From Pseudanabaena frigida (lineage in GTDB: Bacteria > Cyanobacteriota > Cyanobacteriia > Pseudanabaenales > Pseudanabaenaceae), in NCBI GenBank assembly GCA_003242085.1, contig QBML01000036.1, positions 1 through 57,514 on the forward strand: DNA of 57,514 nt, given 5' to 3'. How positions within the stretch are numbered: the first letter of the stretch is position 1; every line of letters begins with the position of its first letter. This document shows, in pieces, positions 7,383 to 14,701 of the stretch. The position numbers and the translations under genes were made by a program. Below the pieces are notes generated by a model. That model was not told the DNA's origin, ran no database searches, and saw only the letters and a list, made by a program, of their open reading frames with translations.

Positions 7383-8175
7383 TGACATAAATGTTCCACC
7401 AGTTAAGCGCTGGCAAACTTGGTATACGGTACTTGCTTTCTTTTACATGTACTTGCCGATCGCCGTACTCACCATCTTTAGTTTCAATAAGTCTCCATCC
7501 CCATCACAATGGACGGGCTTTACATGGGAGTGGTACTCCAAATTTCTGCAAAATCCAATCTTGCTTGCAGCTCTAAAAAATAGTGTGAGTGTGGCAGTAG
7601 CCGCTGTCTCAGTTTCCGCAGTACTAGGAACGCTTACGGCAGTTGGCTTAGCTAGATATTATTTCCCTGGCAAGAGCTTATATCGAGGTGTTACCTATTT
7701 ACCCTTGATCGTTCCTGATATTGCGATCGCTGTGGCAACCCTTGTATTTTTTGCTGCTATTAAGTTGCCACTTAGCCTCGGCACAATTGTGATTGCTCAC
7801 ATTGTCTTTTGTCTAGCCTATGTTGCTGTTGTCGTATCCAGTCGCCTTGCTAGCATCGATCCCAAGCTCGAAGAGGCTGCTCTCGATCTTGGCGCTACAC
7901 CTGTACAAGCTTTTTTACGAGTATTGTTGCCTCAGCTCTTACCTGGTATCTTGTCAGGCTGTCTCTTGGCATTCATTCTAAGTATGGATGACTTCGTAAT
8001 TGCCTACTTTACTGCAGGTGTTGGATCGACTACTTTGCCAATCGCTATTTTTTCATCATTGCGAAATGGTGGTGTTACTCCTGAATTAAATGCGCTCAGT
8101 GTATTGCTAATTATCGCTTCAGCTTCAATGGCGGCGATCGCGGAAGCTGTTAGAAGTTGGGGTAGTCACGATTAA
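7375..8175 (+). CDS. potC: Spermidine/putrescine-type ABC transporter permease, PotC-like
   Basis: 266 residues from ATG 7375; a GTG at 7372 would add one Met. Six membrane helices are predicted. The N-terminal helix YTVLAFFYMYLPIAVLTIFSF and the motif FNKSPSPSQWTGFTWEWY are typical of PotC. The EAA loop is EEAALDLGATPVQAFLRVLL (about 160-180), and SMDDFVIAYFTAG (about 202-215) is another PotC signature. It overlaps potB by 8 bp. A 346-bp empty gap follows. Confidence 0.9.
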   Translation: MASDINVPPVKRWQTWYTVLAFFYMYLPIAVLTIFSFNKSPSPSQWTGFTWEWYSKFLQNPILLAALKNSVSVAVAAVSVSAVLGTLTAVGLARYYFPGKSLYRGVTYLPLIVPDIAIAVATLVFFAAIKLPLSLGTIVIAHIVFCLAYVAVVVSSRLASIDPKLEEAALDLGATPVQAFLRVLLPQLLPGILSGCLLAFILSMDDFVIAYFTAGVGSTTLPIAIFSSLRNGGVTPELNALSVLLIIASASMAAIAEAVRSWGSHD

Positions 8176-8521
8176 CATTCTGGAGAATCTAGAGATAAAG
8201 TAAAGCATTGATCCTGTATTTACACGGAATTTATTTTAGCGATCATGTCAATTTCCATAAACTAAATAAAATAAATAAGACTTAAAGTGGTTGTAAGTAA
8301 AGTTTAAAAAATCTTTGATTGAGTTGGTTATACCTTTTTTATTGAGATAAATTTAAGCCATAAATTACATGATTTATTTGATTTACGATCCATACAACAC
8401 TTGGTTTTGCAAAATTTTCTTTAAACCCTTATCAAAATTTAATTGGTTTTCCTAACAACGGTTGAGAACCTGTGTTATATTACTTTTGGCAAAGCTAATC
8501 AAAGCTAAAGAATGACTCCCC
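8176..8521. other. 346-bp AT-rich intergenic region
   Basis: No gene, no long hairpin and no clear promoter boxes were found. It separates the permease pair from the regulatory kinase/STAS pair and presumably holds the promoter of the latter. Confidence 0.5.
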
Positions 8522-8965
8522 ATGAGTGAGAAGCCTTTAAAGCTGCGAATCTCAATTCCACCCGTTGAGGGAATCGAGGACATTCCCATCGCGGCAGTCG
8601 AAGTACTCGCTACAAAAATGGGGTTTAGTCCTAATGCTGTGCAAGACGTAGTACAAGCTCTTACGGAAGCTTTAGTTAATGCGGTTCTTTACAGTACATC
8701 TGACCTTGACGTGGAAGTTGTAGTTTTTGCAGCAAATACTAGCCTAACCGTAGAAGTCCATGATCGTGGATCAGGTTTTGATGTTGATAGTGTGCCACCA
8801 CCTGATTTTGATTTGATATCCGAGATTGGTGTCAAAAATGGCGGTTTTGGTATACATATGATCAAAGCGCTGGTTGATAAGGTCGAGATTGAATCTACCG
8901 ATCAAGGTACAACAGTCCGTATGAGTAAGTTTCTGTCTATCCCCAAACCCATTCTCCAATCATGA
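8522..8965 (+). CDS. RsbW-like anti-sigma regulatory factor (serine kinase-type ATPase)
   Basis: 147 residues of the GHKL ATPase fold. The N-box is ALTEALVNAVLYS (about 46-58). The G1 box is HDRGSGFD (about 80-87) and the G2 box GGFGIHMIKALVD (about 111-123). Such proteins bind ATP, sequester sigma factors or partner proteins, and phosphorylate STAS antagonists. The next gene, a STAS protein, overlaps it by 4 bp (ATGA), so the two are translationally coupled and likely form a partner-switch pair. No sigma factor is adjacent. Confidence 0.88.
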   Translation: MSEKPLKLRISIPPVEGIEDIPIAAVEVLATKMGFSPNAVQDVVQALTEALVNAVLYSTSDLDVEVVVFAANTSLTVEVHDRGSGFDVDSVPPPDFDLISEIGVKNGGFGIHMIKALVDKVEIESTDQGTTVRMSKFLSIPKPILQS

Positions 8966-9312
8966 CTCAATCCTCATTTTTACAAGATGAACTCAAGATC
9001 GTCGAACAAATTGATGGCGACCAAGTTATTCTCAAACTGAATGGTGCTTTGAGTGTAACCACAGTTCCATATTTTAGACAAGCCGTACAGCCATTTATAG
9101 ACCGCAAGTTGGTAGCAATTGTCTTAGATTTTGAAGGTGTAACTAAAATTGTTAGTAGGGGCGTAGGTGCTGCGATCGATATGGCAGTTCAAGCCAAAAA
9201 ACAAGGTGGCAAGTTGCGCTTAGAAAACGTTGGTAAATACGGTCGCTCTCTGTATATTCAAGGAGTACATTTAGTTGCCGAAGTACCTGAATTAGAAGGT
9301 TTTGAACCATAA
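8962..9312 (+). CDS. STAS-domain protein, degenerate anti-anti-sigma factor
   Basis: 116 residues forming one STAS domain: LNGALSVTTVPYFRQAVQPF, then LDFEGVTKIVSRGVGAAIDM. It is coupled to the upstream RsbW-like kinase. In canonical antagonists the helix after strand 3 reads D-S-S-G, with the second Ser phosphorylated. Here the same place reads V-S-R-G (about 54-57), so the usual phospho-acceptor is Arg. It may bind the kinase constitutively, use the neighbouring Ser, or have another partner. A very long hairpin follows. Confidence 0.85.
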   Translation: MTQSSFLQDELKIVEQIDGDQVILKLNGALSVTTVPYFRQAVQPFIDRKLVAIVLDFEGVTKIVSRGVGAAIDMAVQAKKQGGKLRLENVGKYGRSLYIQGVHLVAEVPELEGFEP

Positions 9313-9319
9313 ATTTTTT

Positions 9320-9374
9320 AAAACCCAATAAAATAGAGGTAGTGCTTTGCGCTACCTCTATTTTATTGGGTTTT
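9320..9374 (+). terminator. 55-bp hairpin after the STAS gene
   Basis: Twenty-three-bp perfect arms (outer aaaacccaataaaatag, inner aggtag) with apex tgctttgcg. Terminates the kinase/STAS operon before dnaE-C. Confidence 0.8.
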
Positions 9375-9411
9375 AATAGTAATCTTTAATCTACTGTTTT
9401 AGGGAATAAAT

Positions 9412-9516
9412 ATGAAAATTGCTGGTCGTAAATCCTTAGGTGTGCAATGTGTTTTTGACATCGGGCTAAAGCACGATCATAATTTTTTACTAGATAAAGG
9501 ATATATTGCCTCAAAT
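9412..9516 (+). other. Split intein C-terminal fragment (35 residues)
   Basis: Starts MKIAGRKSLGVQCVFDIGLK and ends KGYIASN before Cys36. It has block F, with DHNF, and the terminal Asn needed for succinimide formation. The penultimate residue is Ser in place of the usual His, as in other DnaE split inteins. Gly5, Ser8 and Cys13 are differences I notice against the commonly described Nostoc version. Confidence 0.93.
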
Positions 9517-10779
9517 TGCTTTAATAAATCCCATAGCGTTGCCTACGGATATGTCACATATCAGACTGCATATCTTAAGGCAAATTATCCCGTTGAATAT
9601 ATGGCGGCGCTGTTGTCTTCGGTCAGTGGCGACCAAGATAAGGTTCAGCGATATATTGCTAACTGCCGCAGTATGGGTATTTCAGTTGTTCCTCCTGATG
9701 TTAACAGCTCTGGTGAAGACTTTACCCCGCACGATGAACAAATTTTATTTGGATTAGCCGCGATTAAAAATCTTGGAGCTGGACCGATCGCGGCAATTTT
9801 ACAAGCCCGTCAAGATGGCGCTTTTACATCTTTAGCGGATTTATGCAGTCGTTTAGATTCGAGATCTCTAAACAAAAAAGCTTTAGAAGCGCTGATTCAA
9901 ACTGGAGCGCTCGATTTACTAGAACCAAATCGCCATCAGTTGATGAGCGATCTAGATATCACGATGGAATGGGCTTCACGGCGTGCGAAGGAGCAAGCTT
10001 CGGGACAAGGAAATATCTTTGACTTTTTTGGTGAAAGTAGTAATACGAAAACCTTTGATACTGCTCCTACTACTACTCGCGTACAAGACTATTCATCGCA
10101 AGAAAAGTTGCGGATGGAAAAAGAGTTGTTGGGCTTTTACATTTCCGATCATCCCCTCAGCGTGGTTAGTCGCTCAGCCAAAGTGATGGCTCCGATCAAT
10201 CTCTGCGATATTCCTGAGTCTTCAGAAACTAAAATCGTCACGGCGATCGCCTTAATTCTGGAAATTAAAGAAGTGGTCACCAAAAAAGGCGATCGCATGG
10301 CAATTTTACAACTTGAAGATTTAACAGGTAGTACTGAAGCTGTAGTGTTTCCAAAAACCTTTGATAAGGTCAAGCATCTTTTGGAAAAGGATAAACGTTT
10401 AATGGTTTGGGGCAAAATCGATCGCCGTGATGAGCAAACACAATTAATTATTGATGATATGCAGCCGATTGAGTCCGTGCGAATGGTGCGGGTCGAACTT
10501 ACTCGCGAGCAAGCAAGCGATCGGCAAGTCTTGCAACAACTTAAAACCGTCTTAAATCCTAATCCCAATTATGGCAATTCCAATCAAGGTAAAGGTAATT
10601 CTAGCTATGGCAGAAATGAACCCGAATCTTCTAACAAAATCCCTGTAATTGCGGCGATCGAATATATGCCCAAATTAGTCCGTTTAGGCAATCAATTTTG
10701 GGTGCAAGACGAGCAAACTGCTGTTAAAGCGTTACAACAAGCAGGGTTTAAAGCAACTTATGATGCATTAGTTACTTAA
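9412..10779 (+). CDS. dnaE: DNA polymerase III alpha subunit, C-terminal half, with split C-intein
   Basis: 455 residues. Residues 1-35 are a C-intein (ending GYIASN) and residue 36 is the catalytic Cys that begins the extein CFNKSHSVAYGYVTYQTAYL. Cyanobacterial DnaE is made from two separate genes, and protein trans-splicing joins the halves. The N-half must lie elsewhere. The extein covers the C-terminal fingers/HhH region and an OB-fold (about 270-345, IVTAIALILEIKEVVTKKGD to VWGKID), plus the C-terminal tau-contact region with a low-complexity Asn/Gly insert near 390. The product is the replicative polymerase. The start is supported by AGGGA upstream and the intein N-terminus. Confidence 0.96.
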   Translation: MKIAGRKSLGVQCVFDIGLKHDHNFLLDKGYIASNCFNKSHSVAYGYVTYQTAYLKANYPVEYMAALLSSVSGDQDKVQRYIANCRSMGISVVPPDVNSSGEDFTPHDEQILFGLAAIKNLGAGPIAAILQARQDGAFTSLADLCSRLDSRSLNKKALEALIQTGALDLLEPNRHQLMSDLDITMEWASRRAKEQASGQGNIFDFFGESSNTKTFDTAPTTTRVQDYSSQEKLRMEKELLGFYISDHPLSVVSRSAKVMAPINLCDIPESSETKIVTAIALILEIKEVVTKKGDRMAILQLEDLTGSTEAVVFPKTFDKVKHLLEKDKRLMVWGKIDRRDEQTQLIIDDMQPIESVRMVRVELTREQASDRQVLQQLKTVLNPNPNYGNSNQGKGNSSYGRNEPESSNKIPVIAAIEYMPKLVRLGNQFWVQDEQTAVKALQQAGFKATYDALVT

Positions 10780-10808
10780 AAAGAGCGGTGCGAAGCACCG
10801 CTCTTTTT
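10778..10808. terminator. Bidirectional hairpin between dnaE-C and trmL
   Basis: Arms aaaaagagcggtg and caccgctcttttt, apex cgaag. It starts in the dnaE stop codon and ends next to the trmL stop, so it serves both convergent genes. Confidence 0.85.
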
Positions 10809-11255
10809 TTAAAGTCCTAATTGTCGTCTAGCTTCAAATAAGCCAAGGGCAGCACTAACTGAGAGATTTAAGCTACGGACTTTTGGATGTTCCATCGGAA
10901 TATAAACAGAGGGATTATTGGCGATTAACTCTGCTGGTAAACCGCTTGATTCACTGCCAAATAATAACCAATCGCCATCTTGGTACTGGAATTCCCGAAA
11001 GTGCTGCGGACTGCGAGTACTAAAACAAACCCATCTTCCTCCTCTGGAGGCTTGGCGCAGAGATTCGATATCTGGATGGACTGTGACGTTTACATATTCC
11101 CAGTAATCTATACCAGCCCGTTTGAGTTGGCGATCGCTAATTTCAAAGCCCAGAGGTTCAACCAGATGTAAATGTGTATTTGTAGCGGCACAGGTACGAG
11201 CGATATTGCCAGTATTGGGCGGGATTTCAGGATAAATGAGGGCGACTTGCAGCAT
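10809..11255 (-). CDS. trmL: tRNA (cytidine(34)-2'-O)-methyltransferase
   Basis: 148 residues of the SPOUT class. It starts MLQVALIYPEIPPNTGNIAR, the conserved family N-terminus; an upstream in-frame extension to 11321 is not supported. SAM-binding knot motifs are LLFGSESSGLP (about 95-105) and YIPMEHPKVRSLNLSVSAAL (about 114-133). TrmL methylates the 2'-OH of wobble nucleotide 34 in tRNA-Leu isoacceptors. A tRNA-Leu(CAA), a known type of substrate, is encoded about 0.6 kb away, though this closeness may be coincidence. A hairpin lies in its leader (11268-11307). Confidence 0.93.
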   Translation of the reverse strand: MLQVALIYPEIPPNTGNIARTCAATNTHLHLVEPLGFEISDRQLKRAGIDYWEYVNVTVHPDIESLRQASRGGRWVCFSTRSPQHFREFQYQDGDWLLFGSESSGLPAELIANNPSVYIPMEHPKVRSLNLSVSAALGLFEARRQLGL

Positions 11256-11267
11256 TGACCATAAATA

Positions 11268-11307
11268 TATATTTAAAGATTGTGTTGTTAACACAGTCTT
11301 TAAATAT
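11268..11307. repeat. Hairpin in the trmL leader
   Basis: Arms tatatttaaaga and tctttaaatata, inner tgtgtt/aacaca, 3-nt loop. It lies just upstream of trmL and downstream of the 11337-11732 gene, so it may terminate that transcript. Confidence 0.55.
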
Positions 11308-11336
11308 AACTCAGAAATCAAAGGTGAAATCCTTTA

Positions 11337-11732
11337 CTAAAGTTTAGCGCGTTCCTCAATATCTTCTAGAGTTTGTAAGACTAAGCGCTTAGCTTGGAGT
11401 TGCCAACCCCATTTTTGAATAGCGATCGCCCCACCCGCGCCAATGACAGTAGCAATAAAATCTAATGGTTGTTCCATCGATATTCCTAGTAATAATCCTA
11501 GTCCAGCAATACCCCATAACGGTAAAGAGACGGACTGACGGTTTTTTTCTACTATTTGGCTAATGTCATCAGTTGGCATTTCTGCCAGTAATTCAGATTT
11601 TGCTTGTTTTTGTTCAGCAGTATTGAGAGATAAGCCGATTTTTTGGCGTAGTTTTTCAATTTTGCGGGCAGTTGTGCTGTATTGCACTAACTCATCTTCT
11701 GCCATCATAATTAGACGTTCTAGCTTTGCCAT
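11337..11732 (-). CDS. Hypothetical protein with helical N-terminus and two membrane helices
   Basis: 131 residues from ATG 11732 (MAKLERLIMMAEDELVQYS); the longer in-frame read to 11849 would cross a hairpin and is unlikely. An N-terminal helical region (1-70, Lys/Glu-rich, coiled-coil-like) precedes two hydrophobic segments at about 73-90 (WGIAGLGLLLGIS) and 93-112 (FIATVIGAGGAIAIQKWG), then a short charged tail. I recognise no family. The topology, with both ends cytoplasmic, suggests a small membrane-anchored scaffold. Confidence 0.72.
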   Translation of the reverse strand: MAKLERLIMMAEDELVQYSTTARKIEKLRQKIGLSLNTAEQKQAKSELLAEMPTDDISQIVEKNRQSVSLPLWGIAGLGLLLGISMEQPLDFIATVIGAGGAIAIQKWGWQLQAKRLVLQTLEDIEERAKL

Positions 11733-11765
11733 TTGTAGACTTAAAATAAAATTAGATTGTATAGC

Positions 11766-11802
11766 AAAGAAAGTAGGGATGCGAAGCGTCCCTACTTTCT
11801 TT
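11766..11802. terminator. Hairpin upstream of the 11337-11732 gene
   Basis: Arms aaagaaagtaggga and tccctactttcttt, apex containing GCGAAGC. It lies between that gene's start and the divergent tRNA-Leu. Confidence 0.6.
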
Positions 11803-11876
11803 GTTGGTATATGAGCGCATAAAAAATGTTTGACAAAATGTACCATCATTGTTGTAAGATATAAATCTTGAAAAAA

Positions 11877-11960
11877 GGGCGAGTGGCGGAATTGGTAGAC
11901 GCATCAGACTCAAAATCTGACGACAGCAATGTCATGAGAGTTCGATTCTCTCTTTGCCCA
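11877..11960 (+). tRNA. tRNA-Leu(CAA)
   Basis: 84 nt. The acceptor stem pairs GGGCGAG with TTTGCCC (with G-U pairs) plus A73. The D arm holds GGTAGAC, the anticodon stem TCAGA/TCTGA holds loop CTCAAAA, the variable arm is long (class II), and the T arm holds GTTCGATTC. Anticodon CAA reads UUG. CCA is not encoded and there is no intron. A strong hairpin follows 8 bp later. Confidence 0.95.
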
Positions 11961-11967
11961 TAAACAT

Positions 11968-12002
11968 CAAAAAGGATTCTCACGAAGTGAGAATCCTTTT
12001 TG
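11968..12002. terminator. Terminator after tRNA-Leu
   Basis: Arms caaaaaggattctcac and gtgagaatcctttttg, loop gaa. It also ends next to the stop of the convergent HdrB-like gene. Confidence 0.9.
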
Positions 12003-12006
12003 ATAT

Positions 12007-12897
12007 CTAAAGCTTTTGCAAGACAGGACTTGTAGAAACAATATGGCGATCTAAGCCAAGAACTTTGGGATCGATACCGATCGCTAAACCAATCAACTGC
12101 GGTAAATGCAAAATGGGAATACCAAGTTTTTGACCAATCACATTTTCGACTTCGGGTTGGCGCGAATCGAGGTTGAGATGACAGAGAGGGCATGGTGTAA
12201 CGATGCAATCTGCTCCTGCGGCGATCGCGGCGGTGAGATGTCGTCCTGCCATTGAGAAAGATTCTTTGGGCGCATAGCTAGAAATTGGCCAGCCACAACA
12301 CTGCACCCGACCTTCGTAATAGACAGGTGTTGCGCCTACAGTACGAAAAATATTTTCGAGGGATTCAGGCTTGAAGGGATCGTCAAAGCGTGTCACTGTT
12401 TGCGATCGCAATAAATAGCAGCCATAGAACGCAGCGCATTTGAGATTGGATAGGGAGCGATTTACTCTAGTGGTAAGCTTTTCTAATCCATAATCGCGAA
12501 TTAGAATCCAAAGTAAATGCATAACTTCCGTAGAACCTTGGAAATTATGTCCTTGAGTGTTCAGAAGCGCATTTACTTCGTCTTTGCGTGTGGAATCTGA
12601 GCTTTTAAGTTTATCGTTGACACGCCCAAGTACACCCTGACAAGTACTGCATTGAGTCATTACAGTTAAATTTAATTCTTCAGCAAGAGAAATGTTACGG
12701 GCATTGATTACGTCCTCCATTAGTTCGTCGGTTTCTTTGAATGTTCCCGAACCACAGCAGGTTGCCTTCTGCAATTCCACTAGTTCTATGCCTAAAGCTT
12801 GGGCGATCGCTGTTGTGGATGCATGAAGTTCTTTGCAAGCACCTTTAGCGACACATCCTGAATAGTAGGCATATTTCAATGATTTTGTTTCTGTCAT
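12007..12897 (-). CDS. CoB-CoM heterodisulfide reductase subunit B-like protein (two CCG domains)
   Basis: 296 residues with two cysteine-rich CCG modules. The first has YYSGCVAKGA (about 12-21), ATCCGSG (about 46-52) and QCSTCQG (about 81-87). The second has FYGCYLL, VQCCGWP (about 199-205) and TPCPLCHLN (about 234-242). In HdrB these cysteines bind non-cubane 4Fe-4S clusters that handle disulfides or electrons. Cyanobacteria lack methanogenesis, so it likely serves a related oxidoreductase, such as the SdhE-type succinate dehydrogenase anchor or an Hdr-like complex. No partner subunit is adjacent. Family is sure; role is not. Confidence 0.88.
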   Translation of the reverse strand: MTETKSLKYAYYSGCVAKGACKELHASTTAIAQALGIELVELQKATCCGSGTFKETDELMEDVINARNISLAEELNLTVMTQCSTCQGVLGRVNDKLKSSDSTRKDEVNALLNTQGHNFQGSTEVMHLLWILIRDYGLEKLTTRVNRSLSNLKCAAFYGCYLLRSQTVTRFDDPFKPESLENIFRTVGATPVYYEGRVQCCGWPISSYAPKESFSMAGRHLTAAIAAGADCIVTPCPLCHLNLDSRQPEVENVIGQKLGIPILHLPQLIGLAIGIDPKVLGLDRHIVSTSPVLQKL

Positions 12898-12922
12898 TTC
12901 TTTCTATTGAAGCTTATTTGAC

Positions 12923-12963
12923 AGTAAGTAAAGGGTAGCGCGAAGCCCTGCCCTTTACTTACT
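12923..12963. terminator. Hairpin upstream of the HdrB-like gene
   Basis: Arms agtaagtaaaggg and ccctttacttact around apex tagcgcgaagccctg. It ends the upstream phosphatase transcript on the minus strand. Confidence 0.7.
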
Positions 12964-13429
12964 AGTTTTTTAAAGATTTGAGAAGTCCTCTACAGGCATC
13001 GAAAAGCAAATCGATTACATAATTAAATCCATCTGCACCGCCATAGTAAGGATCGGGAACTTCTTTATCAGAATGGGTTTCGCAATAGCCGCACATCATT
13101 TTTACTTTGTCGGCAAATTTTTTCTGGGGATCGAGGGCAAGAATGTTGCGATAGTTGTCTCTGTCCATCGCCAAAATCAAATCAAATTCTTGCAAATCGA
13201 TCGCTTGAAATTGTCTTGCAGAACCGACAAAATCCATACCGCGTTCTTTGGCTGCTGCTCTCATGCGCCGATCTGGGGGTGCGCCAACATGCCATCCGCC
13301 AGTGCCTGCGGAGTCACAAATAAAGTGTTCGCCTAATCCTTCCCGTGCAATTAGATGATTCATAATATTTTCCGCAGCGGGCGATCGGCAGATATTGCCT
13401 AAGCAAACAAATAGAAGTTTCTGGGTCAT
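12962..13429 (-). CDS. Low-molecular-weight protein-tyrosine phosphatase
   Basis: 155 residues. The P-loop CLGNICRSP (about 9-17, CX5R) holds the nucleophile Cys9 and Arg15. The general acid Asp lies in VPDPYYGG (about 126-133). It removes phosphate from tyrosine, or arginine, in proteins; cyanobacterial members of this family (such as SynPTP) act on phycobilisome- and photosystem-associated proteins in vitro. It has its own terminator and no partner kinase next to it. Confidence 0.94.
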   Translation of the reverse strand: MTQKLLFVCLGNICRSPAAENIMNHLIAREGLGEHFICDSAGTGGWHVGAPPDRRMRAAAKERGMDFVGSARQFQAIDLQEFDLILAMDRDNYRNILALDPQKKFADKVKMMCGYCETHSDKEVPDPYYGGADGFNYVIDLLFDACRGLLKSLKN

Positions 13430-13452
13430 GTTAGTTAAAATTAAGTCAACAT

Positions 13453-13483
13453 ATTAAAGGCTGCGCTTTGTACAGCCTTTAAT
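13453..13483. terminator. Hairpin between phosphatase and alcohol dehydrogenase genes
   Basis: Arms attaaaggctg and cagcctttaat, apex cgctttgta. Ends the alcohol dehydrogenase transcript on the minus strand. Confidence 0.7.
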
Positions 13484-13491
13484 AAAAGATA

Positions 13492-14646
13492 TCAGGCGCA
13501 AAGCGCTAAAATCTGTTCGACAACTTTAGGTGTGACATCTTGATGTTCTCCTAAAGCCACAAATCCTCGTTTCTCAAAACGATCGGTAATGAGGGGAATC
13601 ACATCCAATCCCACGCCATAATCTGATAACTTGGTGCGGATACCAACAACCTCGAAAAAGTCACGAGTTTTGGCGATCGCTAGATCGATGCGCGATTCTT
13701 CAGTACTATCGACTAGACCCCAAACTCTTTCTGCATATTGCAAAAGCTTTTGACGTTTGCGATCGCGTCTGACCGTTAGCAAATTTGGCAAAACGATCGC
13801 TAGAGTTTGAGCATGATCGAGACCGTGTAAAGCCGTCAGCTCATGTCCAATCATATGTGTTGCCCAATCTTGAGGAACACCCACACCGATCAGCCCATTT
13901 AGTGCCATTGTCGCGCACCACATTACATTTGCTCTTGCCTCGTAATTATGGAGATCGGCAAATGTTTTGGGACCTTCTTCGATCAGGGTTTTCAGGATTG
14001 ATTCGGCCATTCGATCTTGCAATGGCGCATTGACGGGATAGGTCAAATACTGTTCCATGACATGGGTAAAGGCATCAACGATTCCATTACTAACTTGTCT
14101 GAGTGGTAACGAGAAAGTTGTTTCTGGATCGAGTATGGAAAAGCGAGGAAATACTAGGGGGCTAGAAAAAAACAATTTTTCTTGAGTTTCCCACTTGGTT
14201 ATAACCGAACTTGTATTCATCTCCGAACCAGTGGCAGGCAAAGTTAATATTGCTCCAAAGGGCATCGCTGTTTTTACAGGTGCTTGTTTTGCCAAAATAT
14301 CCCAAGGATCGCCATCAAAGGGAACTGCCGCTGCAATAAATTTCGTACCATCAACGACCGAACCACCACCGACAGCTAACAAAAAATCTATCCCTTCAGA
14401 GCGAATTAGTTCAACCGCTTTAAGAAGAGTTTCCAAATGAGGGTTAGCTTCAATTCCTCCAAATTCGAGAAAGTTATGTCCTGATAAAGATGCTGTAACT
14501 TGCTCGTAAACACCATTGATTTTGATGCTTCCGCTACCATAGGTAATCAGGATTTTGGCATCAGCAGGAATTTCTGTCGCAATATTCGCGATTTGACCTT
14601 TGCCAAATAGAATTTTGACGGGATTGTAAAAAGCAAAATTTTCCAT
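13492..14646 (-). CDS. Iron-containing alcohol dehydrogenase, YqhD/BDH type
   Basis: 384 residues. The N-terminus (FAFYNPVKILFGKGQI) and GSGSIKINGVYEQV are typical of the YqhD/butanol dehydrogenase branch, which uses NAD(P)H to reduce aldehydes. The nucleotide site is AVGGGSVVDGTKFIA (about 91-105). Metal ligands are expected in VDAFTHVMEQYLTYP (about 190-204), HMIGHELTALHGLDHAQTLA (about 261-280) and the last His of that segment. It probably detoxifies aldehydes from lipid peroxidation or acts in fermentation; the exact substrate is not readable. Confidence 0.93.
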   Translation of the reverse strand: MENFAFYNPVKILFGKGQIANIATEIPADAKILITYGSGSIKINGVYEQVTASLSGHNFLEFGGIEANPHLETLLKAVELIRSEGIDFLLAVGGGSVVDGTKFIAAAVPFDGDPWDILAKQAPVKTAMPFGAILTLPATGSEMNTSSVITKWETQEKLFFSSPLVFPRFSILDPETTFSLPLRQVSNGIVDAFTHVMEQYLTYPVNAPLQDRMAESILKTLIEEGPKTFADLHNYEARANVMWCATMALNGLIGVGVPQDWATHMIGHELTALHGLDHAQTLAIVLPNLLTVRRDRKRQKLLQYAERVWGLVDSTEESRIDLAIAKTRDFFEVVGIRTKLSDYGVGLDVIPLITDRFEKRGFVALGEHQDVTPKVVEQILALCA

Positions 14647-14663
14647 GACTAACTCAAAAAGGA

Positions 14664-14697
14664 ATTGGATAGGGTGCGAAAAACGTACCTATCCAAT
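14664..14697. terminator. Hairpin between alcohol dehydrogenase and pyk
   Basis: Arms attggataggg/acctatccaat with apex gcgaaaaacg. It lies just past the pyruvate kinase stop (minus strand). Confidence 0.7.
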
Positions 14698-14701
14698 ATA
14701 G

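Noticed and set aside
6477-8175. Complete polyamine importer in this locus
   Set aside because: No potA ATPase or potD binding protein near; the upstream secreted protein (5396-6460) is not a family-1 or PotD binding protein.
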